From: an uncultured Clostridia bacterium
GTDB lineage: Bacteria > Bacillota > Clostridia > Lachnospirales > CAG-274
Assembly: GCA_944376805.1 (NCBI GenBank)
Contig: CALWDX010000007.1
Span: 1 to 44,083, forward strand
Reading direction: 5' to 3'
Length of the DNA stretch: 44,083 bases
The notes below the pieces were generated by a model. It saw only the letters and a list, made by a program, of their open reading frames with translations, did no database searches and was not told the origin of the DNA. The position numbers were made by a program, and so were the translations under genes. Below are positions 33,918-43,225 of this stretch, one piece after another (positions within the stretch are counted from its first letter, which is position 1; each line of letters begins with the position of its first letter).

Positions 33918-35657
33918 ATGAATTTTGGAGCTATAATACATAGAACTTCTGATAATTTTTGTTATCCTTTAGATAAAGATACAATACAAATAAGTTTAAA
34001 AACAGGTTATGATATAGAAAAAGTGAATATTATATATGGTGACCCATTTTTAGGTGGTATATTAGGTGGCAACTGGAAATGGAGTGGTGAAAAACTAGCT
34101 ATAACAGAGAAAATAGAATTAGATTATCATATATTATGGAAAATAAAATTAAAACCAGAATATAAAAGACTTAAATATTATTTTGAATTATTTTCTAAAG
34201 ATGAAAAAGTATACTTTTATGAAGATGGATTTTTTTATGAAGATAAATTTAGTAATGGACAATGTTTTATTAAACCTTGGTTAAATCCTATTGATGTTAA
34301 AGAAACACCTAGTTGGGTAAATAATACTATATGGTATCAAATATTTCCAGATAGATTTTATAATGGTGATAGAAGTATAAACCATAGCAATACTTTAGAA
34401 TGGGGAAGCAAAAAACCTAAAAATGAAGATATATATGGAGGTGATTTAAGAGGTATAATAGAAAAATTAGATTACTTAAAAGATTTAGGTATAAATGGTA
34501 TTTATCTTACACCTATATTTAAAGCTAGTTCAGTACATAAATATGATACAATAGATTATTATGAAATAGATGAAGTTTTTGGAAATAAAGAAACATTTAA
34601 AGAACTAGTAGAAAAAGCTCATTCTAAAGATATAAAAATAATGTTAGATGGTGTATTTAATCATTGTGGAAAAGAATTTCCATTATGGCAAGATGTACTT
34701 AAAAATGGTCCAAACTCTAAATATTATAATTGGTTTATGATTAATAAATGGCCTATAGATACTACAAAAAAAGGTACAGAAGATAAAAGTTTTTATTCTT
34801 TTGCGTTTACTTCAAATATGCCTAAATTGAACACAAATAATCAAGAAGTAGTAAATTATATCTTAGATATATGTGAATACTGGGTAAAAGAGTTTGACAT
34901 AGATGGTTGGCGTTTAGATGTAGCTAATGAAATATCACACTATTTATGTAAAGAAATAAGAAAAAGATTAAAAGCTATTAAACCAGATATTTATATACTA
35001 GGCGAAATATGGCATGATTCTATAGAATGGCTTAGAGGTGATGAGTTTGATTCTGTAATGAATTATCCATTACAAAGTGCTATAACTTCATTTTGGAAAA
35101 ATACAAGTATGACAAATGTTGAATTTATGCGTAAAGTAAATAAATGTTATGAAACTTATATGGAACAAACTAATAATGTGTTATTTAATCTTTTAGATTC
35201 TCACGATACAGATAGACTTATACATAGAGTAGAAGATGAAAATATATTTTGGCAACAGTTAACAATTTTATTTACTTTAGTTGGAAGTCCTTGTATATTT
35301 TATGGTACAGAAATAGCATTAGAAGGGGCATATGATCCAGATTGTAGAGCTTGTATGCCTTGGGATAAAATAGAACGAGGTATTTATAATGATAAAATAG
35401 AAAAATTAAAAAAATTAATAAATATTAGAAAAGAAATAGAAGCATTTAGAAATAATAATATTGAATTCTTAAATGAAAAAGAAAATACTAGAGTTATAAA
35501 ATATTATAAAAAAGATAATAAACAAAAGTTTTTAATTACTATAAATGCTAGTGATAAAGACATTAATGTTGAATGTAAAAAAGAAATTTTTTCTAATTTA
35601 TTAAATGGAAATATATTAAGCCCTAAAGGTATATTAATAGAAAGGATAGAAGAATAA
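33918..35657 (+). CDS. Neopullulanase / cyclomaltodextrinase-type GH13
   Basis: The protein has 579 residues and no signal peptide, so it should act on imported dextrins in the cytoplasm. An N-terminal CBM34-like domain (about 1-120) precedes the barrel. Signatures are WYQIFPDRFYNGD, the GGDLRGI region, MLDGVFNHCG, the nucleophile region DGWRLDVANE, acid/base LGEIWHD and LLDSHDTDR. These suit the GH13_20 group (neopullulanase, cyclomaltodextrinase, maltogenic amylase), whose members cannot be separated here. The stop overlaps the next start (TAATG), so it is translationally coupled to the debranching enzyme gene. Confidence 0.92.
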   Translation: MNFGAIIHRTSDNFCYPLDKDTIQISLKTGYDIEKVNIIYGDPFLGGILGGNWKWSGEKLAITEKIELDYHILWKIKLKPEYKRLKYYFELFSKDEKVYFYEDGFFYEDKFSNGQCFIKPWLNPIDVKETPSWVNNTIWYQIFPDRFYNGDRSINHSNTLEWGSKKPKNEDIYGGDLRGIIEKLDYLKDLGINGIYLTPIFKASSVHKYDTIDYYEIDEVFGNKETFKELVEKAHSKDIKIMLDGVFNHCGKEFPLWQDVLKNGPNSKYYNWFMINKWPIDTTKKGTEDKSFYSFAFTSNMPKLNTNNQEVVNYILDICEYWVKEFDIDGWRLDVANEISHYLCKEIRKRLKAIKPDIYILGEIWHDSIEWLRGDEFDSVMNYPLQSAITSFWKNTSMTNVEFMRKVNKCYETYMEQTNNVLFNLLDSHDTDRLIHRVEDENIFWQQLTILFTLVGSPCIFYGTEIALEGAYDPDCRACMPWDKIERGIYNDKIEKLKKLINIRKEIEAFRNNNIEFLNEKENTRVIKYYKKDNKQKFLITINASDKDINVECKKEIFSNLLNGNILSPKGILIERIEE

Positions 35658-37594
35658 TGATGAAATTTAGTTATGGTACAAACCATTTTAAAAATAAAGA
35701 GATAGGTCAAGAAAATTGTTATTTACTTACAAATGGATTAGGAGGATTTAGTACATTATCAATCATTAATTCTATTATAAGAAATGATAATGGTATATTT
35801 ATTGCTGCAATAACTGCTCCTAACATTAGATATAATTTAATTAGTAAATTAGAAGAGGTTGTTTATATTGATAATAAACAATATGAATTAACTTCTCAAC
35901 AATATGTACAACATACAAAAAATAAAGATGGTGAAAAATATTTAATTAATTTTAGTCAAGAATATTTACCAACTTGGCATTATATAGTAGATGGTGTTGA
36001 AATAATAAAAACTATTATATTAGTTTATGGTGAAAATACTTTAGGTGTAAAATATGAAATAGTAAATCACCTTAATAAAAATGTTAGTTTAGAAGTTACA
36101 CCAACTTTACAATTTTGTGAAAAAGGTTGGATAATGGAATATAATCAACAGTTTAATATTTCTAATAATAAAATTAGTGCAAATAATATTGATATGAATA
36201 TTATTTGTGATAACTGGAATATAAATATTTTTGAAAATTTACAATATGAAAATGATATTTATTATAGTTATGATGCTAAAGATGGTAGAGAATCTGTTGG
36301 ACGTTTTGCAAAGGGTGTAAGCTATACATATAGTTTTAATAATAATAACAAAGCCTATTTACAATTTACTTTAACAAATGAAAAGAAATACACAGAAATT
36401 CTTTTTGACAATGAAATACAAAGACAAAAAGATTTAATAGAAAAATGTGGTTTAAAAGATGAAATAGCTAAAGTATTAGTTAGAGCAACAGACCAATTTA
36501 TATGCAAAAGAGAATCAACAGATAGTTTAACAATTATAGCAGGGTACCCATTTTTTGCTGACTGGGGTAGAGATACAATGTATGCTTTAGAGGGCTGTTG
36601 TATAACTACAAAAAGATATGAAGATGCTAAAAATATTTTTAGAACATTTATAAAATATTTAAAAAATGGAATTATGCCTAATCTTTTCCCAGAAGGTGAA
36701 AATGAACCTTTATATAATACAGTAGATGCATCTTTATTATTTATACAAAGTGTGTATAGTTATTATAAAGCTACAAAAGATTTAGATTTTATTAAAGAAG
36801 CTTATGAACCTATGGTTTCTGTTTTAGAAAACTATATACAAGGTACAGAATATGATATAAAAATGGATACAGACTATTTAATAAAAGCAGGGAGTGGATT
36901 TAATCAATTAACTTGGATGGACGTTCGATATGAAGAAGAATTGCCAACACCACGCCACGGAAAACCTGTTGAAATTAATGCTTTTTGGTATAGTTCTTTA
37001 AAAATAATAAATGAATTTGGAAAACTATTAAATAAAGATACTAAAAAATATTAAGAATTAGCAGAAAAAGTTAAAACTTCATTTAATGAAAAGTTTTGGA
37101 ATGAAAAAGAAAACTGTTTAAAAGATGTAGTTTCTGGTGAAGCCTATGATTATCAAGTTAGATGTAATCAAATATGGGCAGTATCTTGTGAATTTTCTCC
37201 AATAGATAATGAAAAAGCTAAAATGGTTGTAAATAAAGTATTTGATAAACTTTACACACCTTATGGACTTAGAAGTTTATCACCAGATGATATACAATTT
37301 GTCCCAGAATATAGCGGAAAACATTATAAAAGAGATATGTCTTACCATCAAGGAACAGTATGGACATTTCCTTTAGGTTCATATTTTAGAGCATATTTAA
37401 AAGTAAACAATTATACTAATGAGGCAAAAGAAGTAGTTAAAAAACAACTTAACTTTTTTGAAGATGCACTTAGAGAGGGTTGTGTAGGTCAAGTAGCAGA
37501 AATATATGATGGACTTATACCTAATGAAAGTAGAGGATGTTTTGCTCAAGCTTGGAGTGTATCTGAAATATTAAAAATTTATGATGAATTATAA
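35657..37594 (+). pseudogene. GH133-like glycogen debranching enzyme (amylo-alpha-1,6-glucosidase), interrupted by TAA
   Basis: Read through, the frame gives 645 codons. The N-terminal beta domain of bacterial debranching enzymes (GQENCYLLTNGLGGFSTLS) precedes an (alpha/alpha)6 region with TIIAGYPFFADWGRDTMYALEG, LTWMDV..TPRHGKPVEINAFWY, and, after the interruption, RCNQIWAVS..SPDDIQF..YHQGTVWTFPLG. The TAA at 37052-37054 (KKY-stop-ELAEK) falls between two conserved parts, and the downstream 179 codons remain open and conserved with no further damage. Ending at the TAA would remove catalytic-domain parts, so without readthrough the enzyme should be inactive. A single G-to-T or A-to-T change (GAA or AAA to TAA) explains it. 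Confidence 0.85.
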
Positions 37595-37607
37595 AAGGAG
37601 TATTTTT

Positions 37608-39149
37608 ATGAAAAATTTGGAAAATAAAGTTATATATCAAATTTATCCTAAAAGTTTTAAAGATACAACTGGAAATGGTTATGGTGATATAAAAGGTATA
37701 ATTGAAAAATTAGACTATTTACAAGATTTAGGAGTAGACTATATTTGGTTAAGCCCTTGTTGTAAATCACCACAAAATGATAATGGTTATGATATATCTG
37801 ACTATATGAAAATAGATGAACTTTTTGGGACAAATGAAGACTATGAAAATCTTATAAAAGAAGCTAATAAAAGAAATATTAAAGTAATGATGGATTTAGT
37901 ATTAAATCATACATCTAGCGAACATATTTGGTTTAAAAAAGCTTTACAAAAAGACCCAAAATATTATAATTATTATATTTGGAGAGATGAACCTAATGAA
38001 ATACAATCTATGTTTGGTGGAAGTGCTTGGTCTTATAGTGAAGAAGTAGGAAAGTATTATTTTAGATTATTTGATAAAACACAACCCGATTTAAATTGGG
38101 AAAATGAAGAAGTAAGACAAGAACTTTATAAAATGATTAACTATTGGATAGATAAAGGTGTAGAAGGATTTAGGTTAGATGTAATAGATTTAATAGGTAA
38201 AGAACCAGCTAAAATGATAATAGGTAAAGGGCCTAAATTTTATGAATATTTAAAAGAGCTTAATAATAATACTTTTAAAGATAAACTTTTAACAGTAGGT
38301 GAATGTTGGTGTTCTACTATTGAAGAAAGTTATAAAATGTGTAATAAAGACGGACTTACACAAGCATTTCATTTTACATACCAATGTTTAACACATACAA
38401 ATGGTGATAAATGGAACCAATCTAAAATTGATTTACATAAATTATGTGATAGTCTTGATAAATGGGAAAATGAATATAAAGGTATAGAGGCTATAGTTAT
38501 GAACAATCACGATTTACCAAGAATGGTTTCATTATGGCTTAATGATAAAGAATATAGAAAAGAAAGTGCAAAGTTATTAATTACATTATTTGGACTTTTA
38601 AAAGGAAACTTATATATTTATCAAGGTGAATAAATAGGTATGACAAATGCTTATTTTGAGAGCATTGATAAATATAAAGATGTAGAAACTTTAAATAAAT
38701 ATAATGAACTTAAACAAAAACACTTTTCAGAAAATGAAATAATAAATATAATAAAACTTGTATCTAGAGATAATGCAAGAACACCTATGCAATGGGATGA
38801 CACAGAAAATGCAGGATTTTCATCTTCTAAACCTTGGATTGAAGTAAATAAAAATTATAAAGAAGTTAATGCTTTAAAAGATATTAATAGTAAAGACAGT
38901 ATATTTAATTATTATAAAAATATAATTAAATATAGAAAAGAAAATTATAATATAATAGAAAGTAATGCTATTTTTAAAACAGAAGGCAAAATTTTAACTA
39001 TGGAAAAAAATAATTTTATATTATTTGCAAATTTTACAAATGAAAATATAAATATAAAATCAGAAAATAAAGTTCTATTCAAAAATTATGAAGATATACA
39101 AAAGGATATATTAAGACCATTTGAAGTTATAGTATTTGAAAAATGCTAA
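37608..39149 (+). pseudogene. Oligo-1,6-glucosidase-type GH13 (alpha-glucosidase), interrupted by TAA
   Basis: From the ATG at 37608 (AAAGGAG seven bases upstream; the ATG at 37581 lies inside the previous gene and is rejected) the read-through frame has 513 codons. Signatures are VIYQIYPKSFKDTTGNG, GYDISDY, DLVLNHTS, nucleophile region GFRLDVIDLIGKE, GECW, and MNNHDLPR. The family motif YQGEEIGMTN reads here as YQGE-stop-IGMTN, the stop being TAA at 38631-38633 where Glu is expected, so one G-to-T change fits. Beyond it, DNARTPMQWD and the C-terminal domain are intact. An ATG at 38640 with AAGGTGA 11 bases before it might allow reinitiation. Trehalose-6-phosphate hydrolase is an alternative substrate class. 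Confidence 0.87.
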
Positions 39150-39150
39150 A

Positions 39151-39180
39151 AAAGGGTGTAAATAAAATTTGCACCCTTTC
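39151..39180. terminator. Terminator at the end of the alpha-glucan locus
   Basis: AAAGGGTGTAAAT and ATTTGCACCCTTT pair with one G-T wobble around AAA. Flanking A and T runs let it serve the glucosidase gene and the convergent phosphatase gene. Confidence 0.85.
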
Positions 39181-39186
39181 TAATAT

Positions 39187-39969
39187 TTAAAATATTTCAT
39201 TTATTATATTAAGCCCCCAAGATTTAGCTAAATTATATGCTTTATTCATATAATTATCCCAAACTTGTTCAGGAGTATGACAGTCTGAATTAATAATAAC
39301 TTTAATATTTTCTTTAGCAACTTTATCCCAAAATTTTTTATATGGATAAGAATAACGAGTACCATCACAGAAAGTATGTTTGCCACGCCTTAAACCATTA
39401 GCATTAAATTCTAAAATAAAATCATTTTCTTTAGCAACATTAATTATTAAATCACAACAATTTTCACAATTTTTGTCCCAAGATATATCATTTACAAAAA
39501 TAACATCTGGGTGTGCTAAAAACTTAAAATATCCTGTTTTTATTGCATCAACAATAGTTTTAGCATATTCTATATAATGTAAAGAGTCATTTATAGCATA
39601 TGTATTTATAAGTCTATTGTTTTTATTTGTAAAAAAGTGTTGCCCAAGAACTAGATAATCTACTTTATATTCATTTAGTAGTTTTTCATAATATTTATGG
39701 TCATTATTATTATATTCAATTTCTAATCCACATTTAATATTTATCTTGTCTTTATATGTTTCTTTTAAGTTATTAACAATTGAAATATAATCTTTAAGTT
39801 CAGAAAAGTCCATTCTTGTACTAGTATCATATTTATTATTTTCAAAAGGTGAATGGTCACTAAACCCTAATATAGAAACATTTTTTTCTATTGCATTTAA
39901 AACATAATCTTTTTCTTCACCTCTTGCGTGTTTACAACGATAAGTATGTGTATGATAATTTGTTTTCAT
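39187..39969 (-). CDS. PHP-family phosphatase, histidinol-phosphatase (HisK) type
   Basis: The ATG at 39969 (AAGGAG upstream; the GTG at 39978 overlaps the ribosome site) gives 260 residues. PHP metal-binding motifs are visible: YHTHTYRCKHA at 5-15, FSDHSPF, GLEIEY, VLGQHFF, AHPDV and a C-terminal NSDCHTPEQV. This is the pattern of HisK/HisJ-type histidinol-phosphatases, which remove phosphate from L-histidinol phosphate, the penultimate reaction group of histidine synthesis. No other his gene is nearby, and a different phosphoester substrate is possible. Confidence 0.87.
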   Translation of the reverse strand: MKTNYHTHTYRCKHARGEEKDYVLNAIEKNVSILGFSDHSPFENNKYDTSTRMDFSELKDYISIVNNLKETYKDKINIKCGLEIEYNNNDHKYYEKLLNEYKVDYLVLGQHFFTNKNNRLINTYAINDSLHYIEYAKTIVDAIKTGYFKFLAHPDVIFVNDISWDKNCENCCDLIINVAKENDFILEFNANGLRRGKHTFCDGTRYSYPYKKFWDKVAKENIKVIINSDCHTPEQVWDNYMNKAYNLAKSWGLNIINEIF

Positions 39970-40162
39970 ATAAACCACTCCTTAAAAATCTAACTTATAA
40001 GTAGTATACCAAGTAAAAATATAAAAGTCAAAAATTTATATATAATTTTATTTATTACACTTAATAAGTAATTTATGAATATGAAGAAATTTTATAGAAA
40101 AATTTAATATTTTTGATAAACAACAATTATGGTTATTTTTTATGAAAGTAGGTAAATAAAAG

Positions 40163-40189
40163 TAAGGTGTACTTAAATATACACCTTAT
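40163..40189 (-). terminator. Terminator of the kinase-like gene
   Basis: On the minus strand, AAGGTGTATATTTAAGTACACCTT forms an imperfect eight-to-ten-bp stem followed by ACTTTTATTT, just past the kinase-like stop. Confidence 0.75.
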
Positions 40190-40199
40190 TTTTATATAG

Positions 40200-40817
40200 T
40201 TAATTAATAGAGTTATATAGAGATTTTAGTATATAAACACAATTTTTTATACCTAAAGAACTACTATTTAAAAATAAATCATAACATTTTTTATTATCCC
40301 AGTTTTCACCAGTAAAGTAACCATAATAAGATAATAATTTTTTATCTTGTTTTTTTAAAAATTTTTTACTATCTTTTAATGATAAATTTAATTTATCACT
40401 TATATTTTTAATTCTTTCTTCATCATTAGAATATATTAAAATATTTATACAATTTTTATAATCTTTTAATATATAATTAGAACATTTACAAAATATAATA
40501 CAAGACTTATTTTCTACTAATTGTTTTATAGCTTTAGATTTTTCAAAAAAAACTTTATCTTGTATAGGTACAAAGTCTGTTAAATAAGGTAAACTAAAAC
40601 CAATACAAAAATCTGCAGGGAAAGGGGTTATAATTTTACTCAATTTCCAATCATCTATAGTATAAAATACATTTTTTGAAATATTACTGTTTTTAGAAGC
40701 TAGTTCTATAATTTCTTTATCATAAAAAGGAATATTAAGTTCTTTTGATAGTTTTTCTGCTATAATTTTTCCATTACTATTTTCTTCTTCTAATATTGTG
40801 AAAATAATATTTTCCAT
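40200..40817 (-). CDS. Cytidylate kinase-like family protein with a degenerate P-loop
   Basis: The 205 residues follow the outline of the cytidylate kinase-like (AAA_26) family common in Clostridia: an N-terminal beta-loop-helix, IPFYDKEIIELASKNSNIS, a middle FFEKSKAIKQLVENKSCIIF, and the C-terminal YDLFLNSSSLGI. The nucleotide loop is unusual. Where the family normally has a GSGG-type loop after an Arg/Glu, this protein has EEENSNGKIIAEKL, and the usual GR of the GRCADYIL motif is CKCSNYIL. It may bind nucleotide weakly or not at all. The ATG at 40817 has AGGTGA upstream. It is monocistronic. Confidence 0.78.
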   Translation of the reverse strand: MENIIFTILEEENSNGKIIAEKLSKELNIPFYDKEIIELASKNSNISKNVFYTIDDWKLSKIITPFPADFCIGFSLPYLTDFVPIQDKVFFEKSKAIKQLVENKSCIIFCKCSNYILKDYKNCINILIYSNDEERIKNISDKLNLSLKDSKKFLKKQDKKLLSYYGYFTGENWDNKKCYDLFLNSSSLGIKNCVYILKSLYNSIN

Positions 40818-40905
40818 AAAATCACCTACATTTCACGCAATTATATGTATATAATATGAAAAATTTTTAAATAATATAATTATTAAATAAATTTAAGGAG
40901 TTATT

Positions 40906-41112
40906 ATGAAAAAAGAAGTTAAAAAACAAAATAAAAAGGATAAGAAACCTAAAACACCAGAAGATATATTAAAATATGAAATAGCAACAGAATTGGGACT
41001 TATGGATAAAATAAAAGAGGGAGGTTGGAAAAGCTTAACAGCTAAAGAAAGTGGTCGAATAGGTGGAATAATGACAACTAGAAAAAAGAAAATGAAACAA
41101 AATAATAAATAA
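40906..41112 (+). CDS. Alpha/beta-type small acid-soluble spore protein
   Basis: Such proteins coat and protect DNA in the dormant spore and are degraded at germination. The 68 residues carry the family core: YEIATELGLMDKIKEGGWKSLTAKESGRIGGIMTTRKK. The EIATE segment fits the cleavage site of the germination protease GPR, and SLTAKESGRIGG is the DNA-binding signature. A Lys-rich N-terminal extension of about 20 residues is present. It resembles the SspF-like group. The gene shows that the organism is, or descends from, an endospore former. The ribosome site AAGGAG precedes the ATG. Confidence 0.92.
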   Translation: MKKEVKKQNKKDKKPKTPEDILKYEIATELGLMDKIKEGGWKSLTAKESGRIGGIMTTRKKKMKQNNK

Positions 41113-41129
41113 TATATTGTTAAGATAAA

Positions 41130-41160
41130 AATACCAAGATTTATATTTTGGTATTTTTTA
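41130..41160 (+). terminator. Terminator of the spore protein gene
   Basis: AATACCAA and TTGGTATT form the stem with a loop of about ten bases, followed by a T run. From here to 41326 (about 170 bases) no gene is visible. An AAGGAG at 41232-41237 has no start codon behind it. Confidence 0.8.
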
Positions 41161-41326
41161 TATAATAAGGTGAATTATATATTATGTATAAAAAATTGTA
41201 ACAAAAATTAAAAATTGTAATACTATATATTAAGGAGTTAAAAAACGAAAGAAATTAAATATAAAAGTAAAAAAATTAAATAGAAAGGTAAATAAATATT
41301 ATAGTTATTTTAAGGAGGATTTTAAA

Positions 41327-41440
41327 ATGAGTGCTTTTGAAATTGAAAATGAATGTGGAGCAGCTGCACCACTTAATGATAGAGTTAGAGAAGAATGTAT
41401 TATAGCTTTAAAGGTTTACGATTTTTGTAGACAACAATAA
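41327..41440 (+). CDS. 37-residue Cys peptide, possible truncated spore-associated protein
   Basis: The ORF encodes 37 residues starting MSAFEIENECGAAAP and ending with a C-I-I-A-L-K-V-Y-D-F-C-R-Q-Q motif. It has a strong ribosome site (TAAGGAGG, 41311-41318, eight bases before ATG). The KVYDxCRQQ motif resembles the N-terminal conserved motif (xVYDSCRQQ[D/E]C) I associate with clostridial DUF3794-type and spore-surface proteins. Those are longer, so this may be a truncated relative or a short peptide in its own right. The stop is TAA followed by TGT (Cys), exactly where relatives have an acidic residue and then Cys. Reading on gives only CNDIQHK before another stop. Confidence 0.6.
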   Translation: MSAFEIENECGAAAPLNDRVREECIIALKVYDFCRQQ

Positions 41441-41469
41441 TGTAATGATATACAACATAAATAATAAAT

Positions 41470-41498
41470 TTGCTTTTTAGCTTATAATATATTATAAT
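41470..41498 (+). promoter_or_regulatory. Probable promoter of cardiolipin synthase gene
   Basis: TTGCTT (41470-41475), a 17-base spacer and TATAAT (41493-41498) lie 32 bases before the ATG. An overlapping TATAAT at 41483-41488 makes the choice uncertain. Confidence 0.5.
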
Positions 41499-41530
41499 TT
41501 AGAAAAATATACATAAAGGAGGCTGTACAA

Positions 41531-43075
41531 ATGAAGAAAGTTGTTGATATACTTTTTGGAAGAGTAATGATATTATTATTAGCATTTTTTATACAAATAG
41601 CTTTAATTATATTTGTTGTTTTTAAATTTCAAGAATATTTTTTCTATTTTTATCTTATAGGTATTTTATTTAGTATATTAATATTATTATTTTTAATAAA
41701 TAGTAATATGAACCCTTCATATAAAATAGCTTGGATTATACCTATAATGCTTTTTCCTCAGTTAGGTTGGATATTTTATGCATTATTTAGTAGTGGAAAA
41801 TTTAGTAAAGTTACAAAAAAGAAACAAAAAAGATATTATGCTAAACATATAGATGATTTATCTAAAGTTATAATAAAAGATAAAAATATTTTGCATAAAT
41901 TAAAAGAAGAAGACATAGTAGCTATGAGACAAGCTAAATATCTTATAGATTATGGTGAAAGTCAAATATTTGAAAATGTAGAGAGTAAATATTTTAAAAT
42001 TGGTGAAGATTACTATAAAGCATTATTAGAAGAACTTGAAAAAGCTGAAAAATTTATTTTTATGGAATATTTTATTATTTCTGAAGGTAAAATGTGGGAT
42101 GGTATATTGGAAATTTTAAAAAAGAAAGCAGCACAAGGTGTAGAAGTACGTTTAATATATGATGATTTTGGTTGTATAATGACATTACCAAAAAATTATG
42201 ATAAGCAATTAGAAAAATTTGGAATAAAATGTAGTATATTTAATCCTGCTAATTTAATATTTACAGTTATATATAATAATAGAACACATAGAAAAATAAC
42301 AGTAATAGATGGTAAGGTAGCCTTTACTGGTGGAGTTAATTTAGCAGATGAGTATATAAATGAAATAGAACGATTTGGACATTGGAAAGATACTGGTATA
42401 ATGATAAAAGGTGAAGGTGTTTGGGGTTTTACTATAATGTTTTTAAATATATGGAAATTTTTAAGAAAGGTTGATGAAAATTTCTTAAAATATAAAATAG
42501 AGCAACATAATAGTAATATTGAAAATGATGGTTATATAGTTCCTTTTAGTGATAGTCCACTTGACAAAGAAATAGTTAGCAGTAATGTATTTATGGGGCT
42601 TATAAATAGTGCCACTAAATATATTTATATAAACACACCTTATTTAATTATTGATTATGAAATGACTTCATCCTTATGTATGGCAGCTAAAAGGGGTGTT
42701 GATGTAAAAATTGTTACACCTTTTATACCAGATAAGAAAAGTGTATTTGAAGTTACAAGGTCTAACTATCAAACACTTATTGAAAGTGGTGTAACTGTAT
42801 ATGAATATACACCAGGATTTATACACGCAAAAAGTTTTGTCGTAGATGACAAATATGCTGTAATAGGGACTATAAATTTAGATTATAGAAGTCTTTATTT
42901 ACATTTTGAATGTGGTGTTTGGATATATAATTCTAAAACTATATTAGATATGAAAGAAGATTATTTAAATACATTAGAAGTTTGTACAGTATATACTTTA
43001 GAACAATGTTATAAAGTATCAGCTATAAAAAGGATTTACAGGTCGATATTACAAATATTTGCACCTTTATTGTAA
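41531..43075 (+). CDS. cls: Cardiolipin synthase (phospholipase D superfamily)
   Basis: This membrane enzyme makes cardiolipin from two phosphatidylglycerol molecules. Its 514 residues are the usual length. Two N-terminal transmembrane helices (about 10-30 and 37-57) and a third hydrophobic stretch come first, followed by two PLD-type HKD motifs: H253-x-K255-x4-D260 (HRKITVID) and H432-x-K434-x4-D439 (HAKSFVVD), the latter followed by GTINLDYRSL. The strong ribosome site AAAGGAGG precedes the ATG. It stands alone before the ribosomal operon. Confidence 0.96.
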   Translation: MKKVVDILFGRVMILLLAFFIQIALIIFVVFKFQEYFFYFYLIGILFSILILLFLINSNMNPSYKIAWIIPIMLFPQLGWIFYALFSSGKFSKVTKKKQKRYYAKHIDDLSKVIIKDKNILHKLKEEDIVAMRQAKYLIDYGESQIFENVESKYFKIGEDYYKALLEELEKAEKFIFMEYFIISEGKMWDGILEILKKKAAQGVEVRLIYDDFGCIMTLPKNYDKQLEKFGIKCSIFNPANLIFTVIYNNRTHRKITVIDGKVAFTGGVNLADEYINEIERFGHWKDTGIMIKGEGVWGFTIMFLNIWKFLRKVDENFLKYKIEQHNSNIENDGYIVPFSDSPLDKEIVSSNVFMGLINSATKYIYINTPYLIIDYEMTSSLCMAAKRGVDVKIVTPFIPDKKSVFEVTRSNYQTLIESGVTVYEYTPGFIHAKSFVVDDKYAVIGTINLDYRSLYLHFECGVWIYNSKTILDMKEDYLNTLEVCTVYTLEQCYKVSAIKRIYRSILQIFAPLL

Positions 43076-43110
43076 CATTTAAAATTATATTAAAAATTTT
43101 GGAAAAATTA

Positions 43111-43139
43111 TTGACATATATATTATTATAAGATATAAT
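43111..43139 (+). promoter_or_regulatory. Sigma-A promoter of rplM-rpsI
   Basis: TTGACA (43111-43116), a 17-base spacer and TATAAT (43134-43139) match the consensus in both boxes, as expected for a ribosomal protein operon. Confidence 0.92.
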
Positions 43140-43144
43140 ATTAG

Positions 43145-43225
43145 TGTTTTTATTGCCACTTTCAAATCCGTTAGCCCCGGGTTTCGAATATATGTAATAA
43201 TGGATATTTCAAGGAGGAACCTTAA
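43145..43225 (+). ncRNA. L13-type ribosomal protein leader
   Basis: Between the promoter and rplM lies an unusually GC-rich patch for this genome. AAATCCG (43166-43172) pairs with CGGGTTT (43180-43186) around the loop TTAGCCC. L13 leaders with autogenous control by the ribosomal protein are known in Firmicutes. The position fits, but the consensus was not checked base by base. Confidence 0.55.

Noticed and set aside
41220..41285. Possible remnant of a second spore protein gene (AAGGAG followed by Lys-rich codons)
   Set aside because: There is no start codon (ACG at the expected place) and only 12 codons before a stop. The similarity to the real spore protein gene start is too slight.
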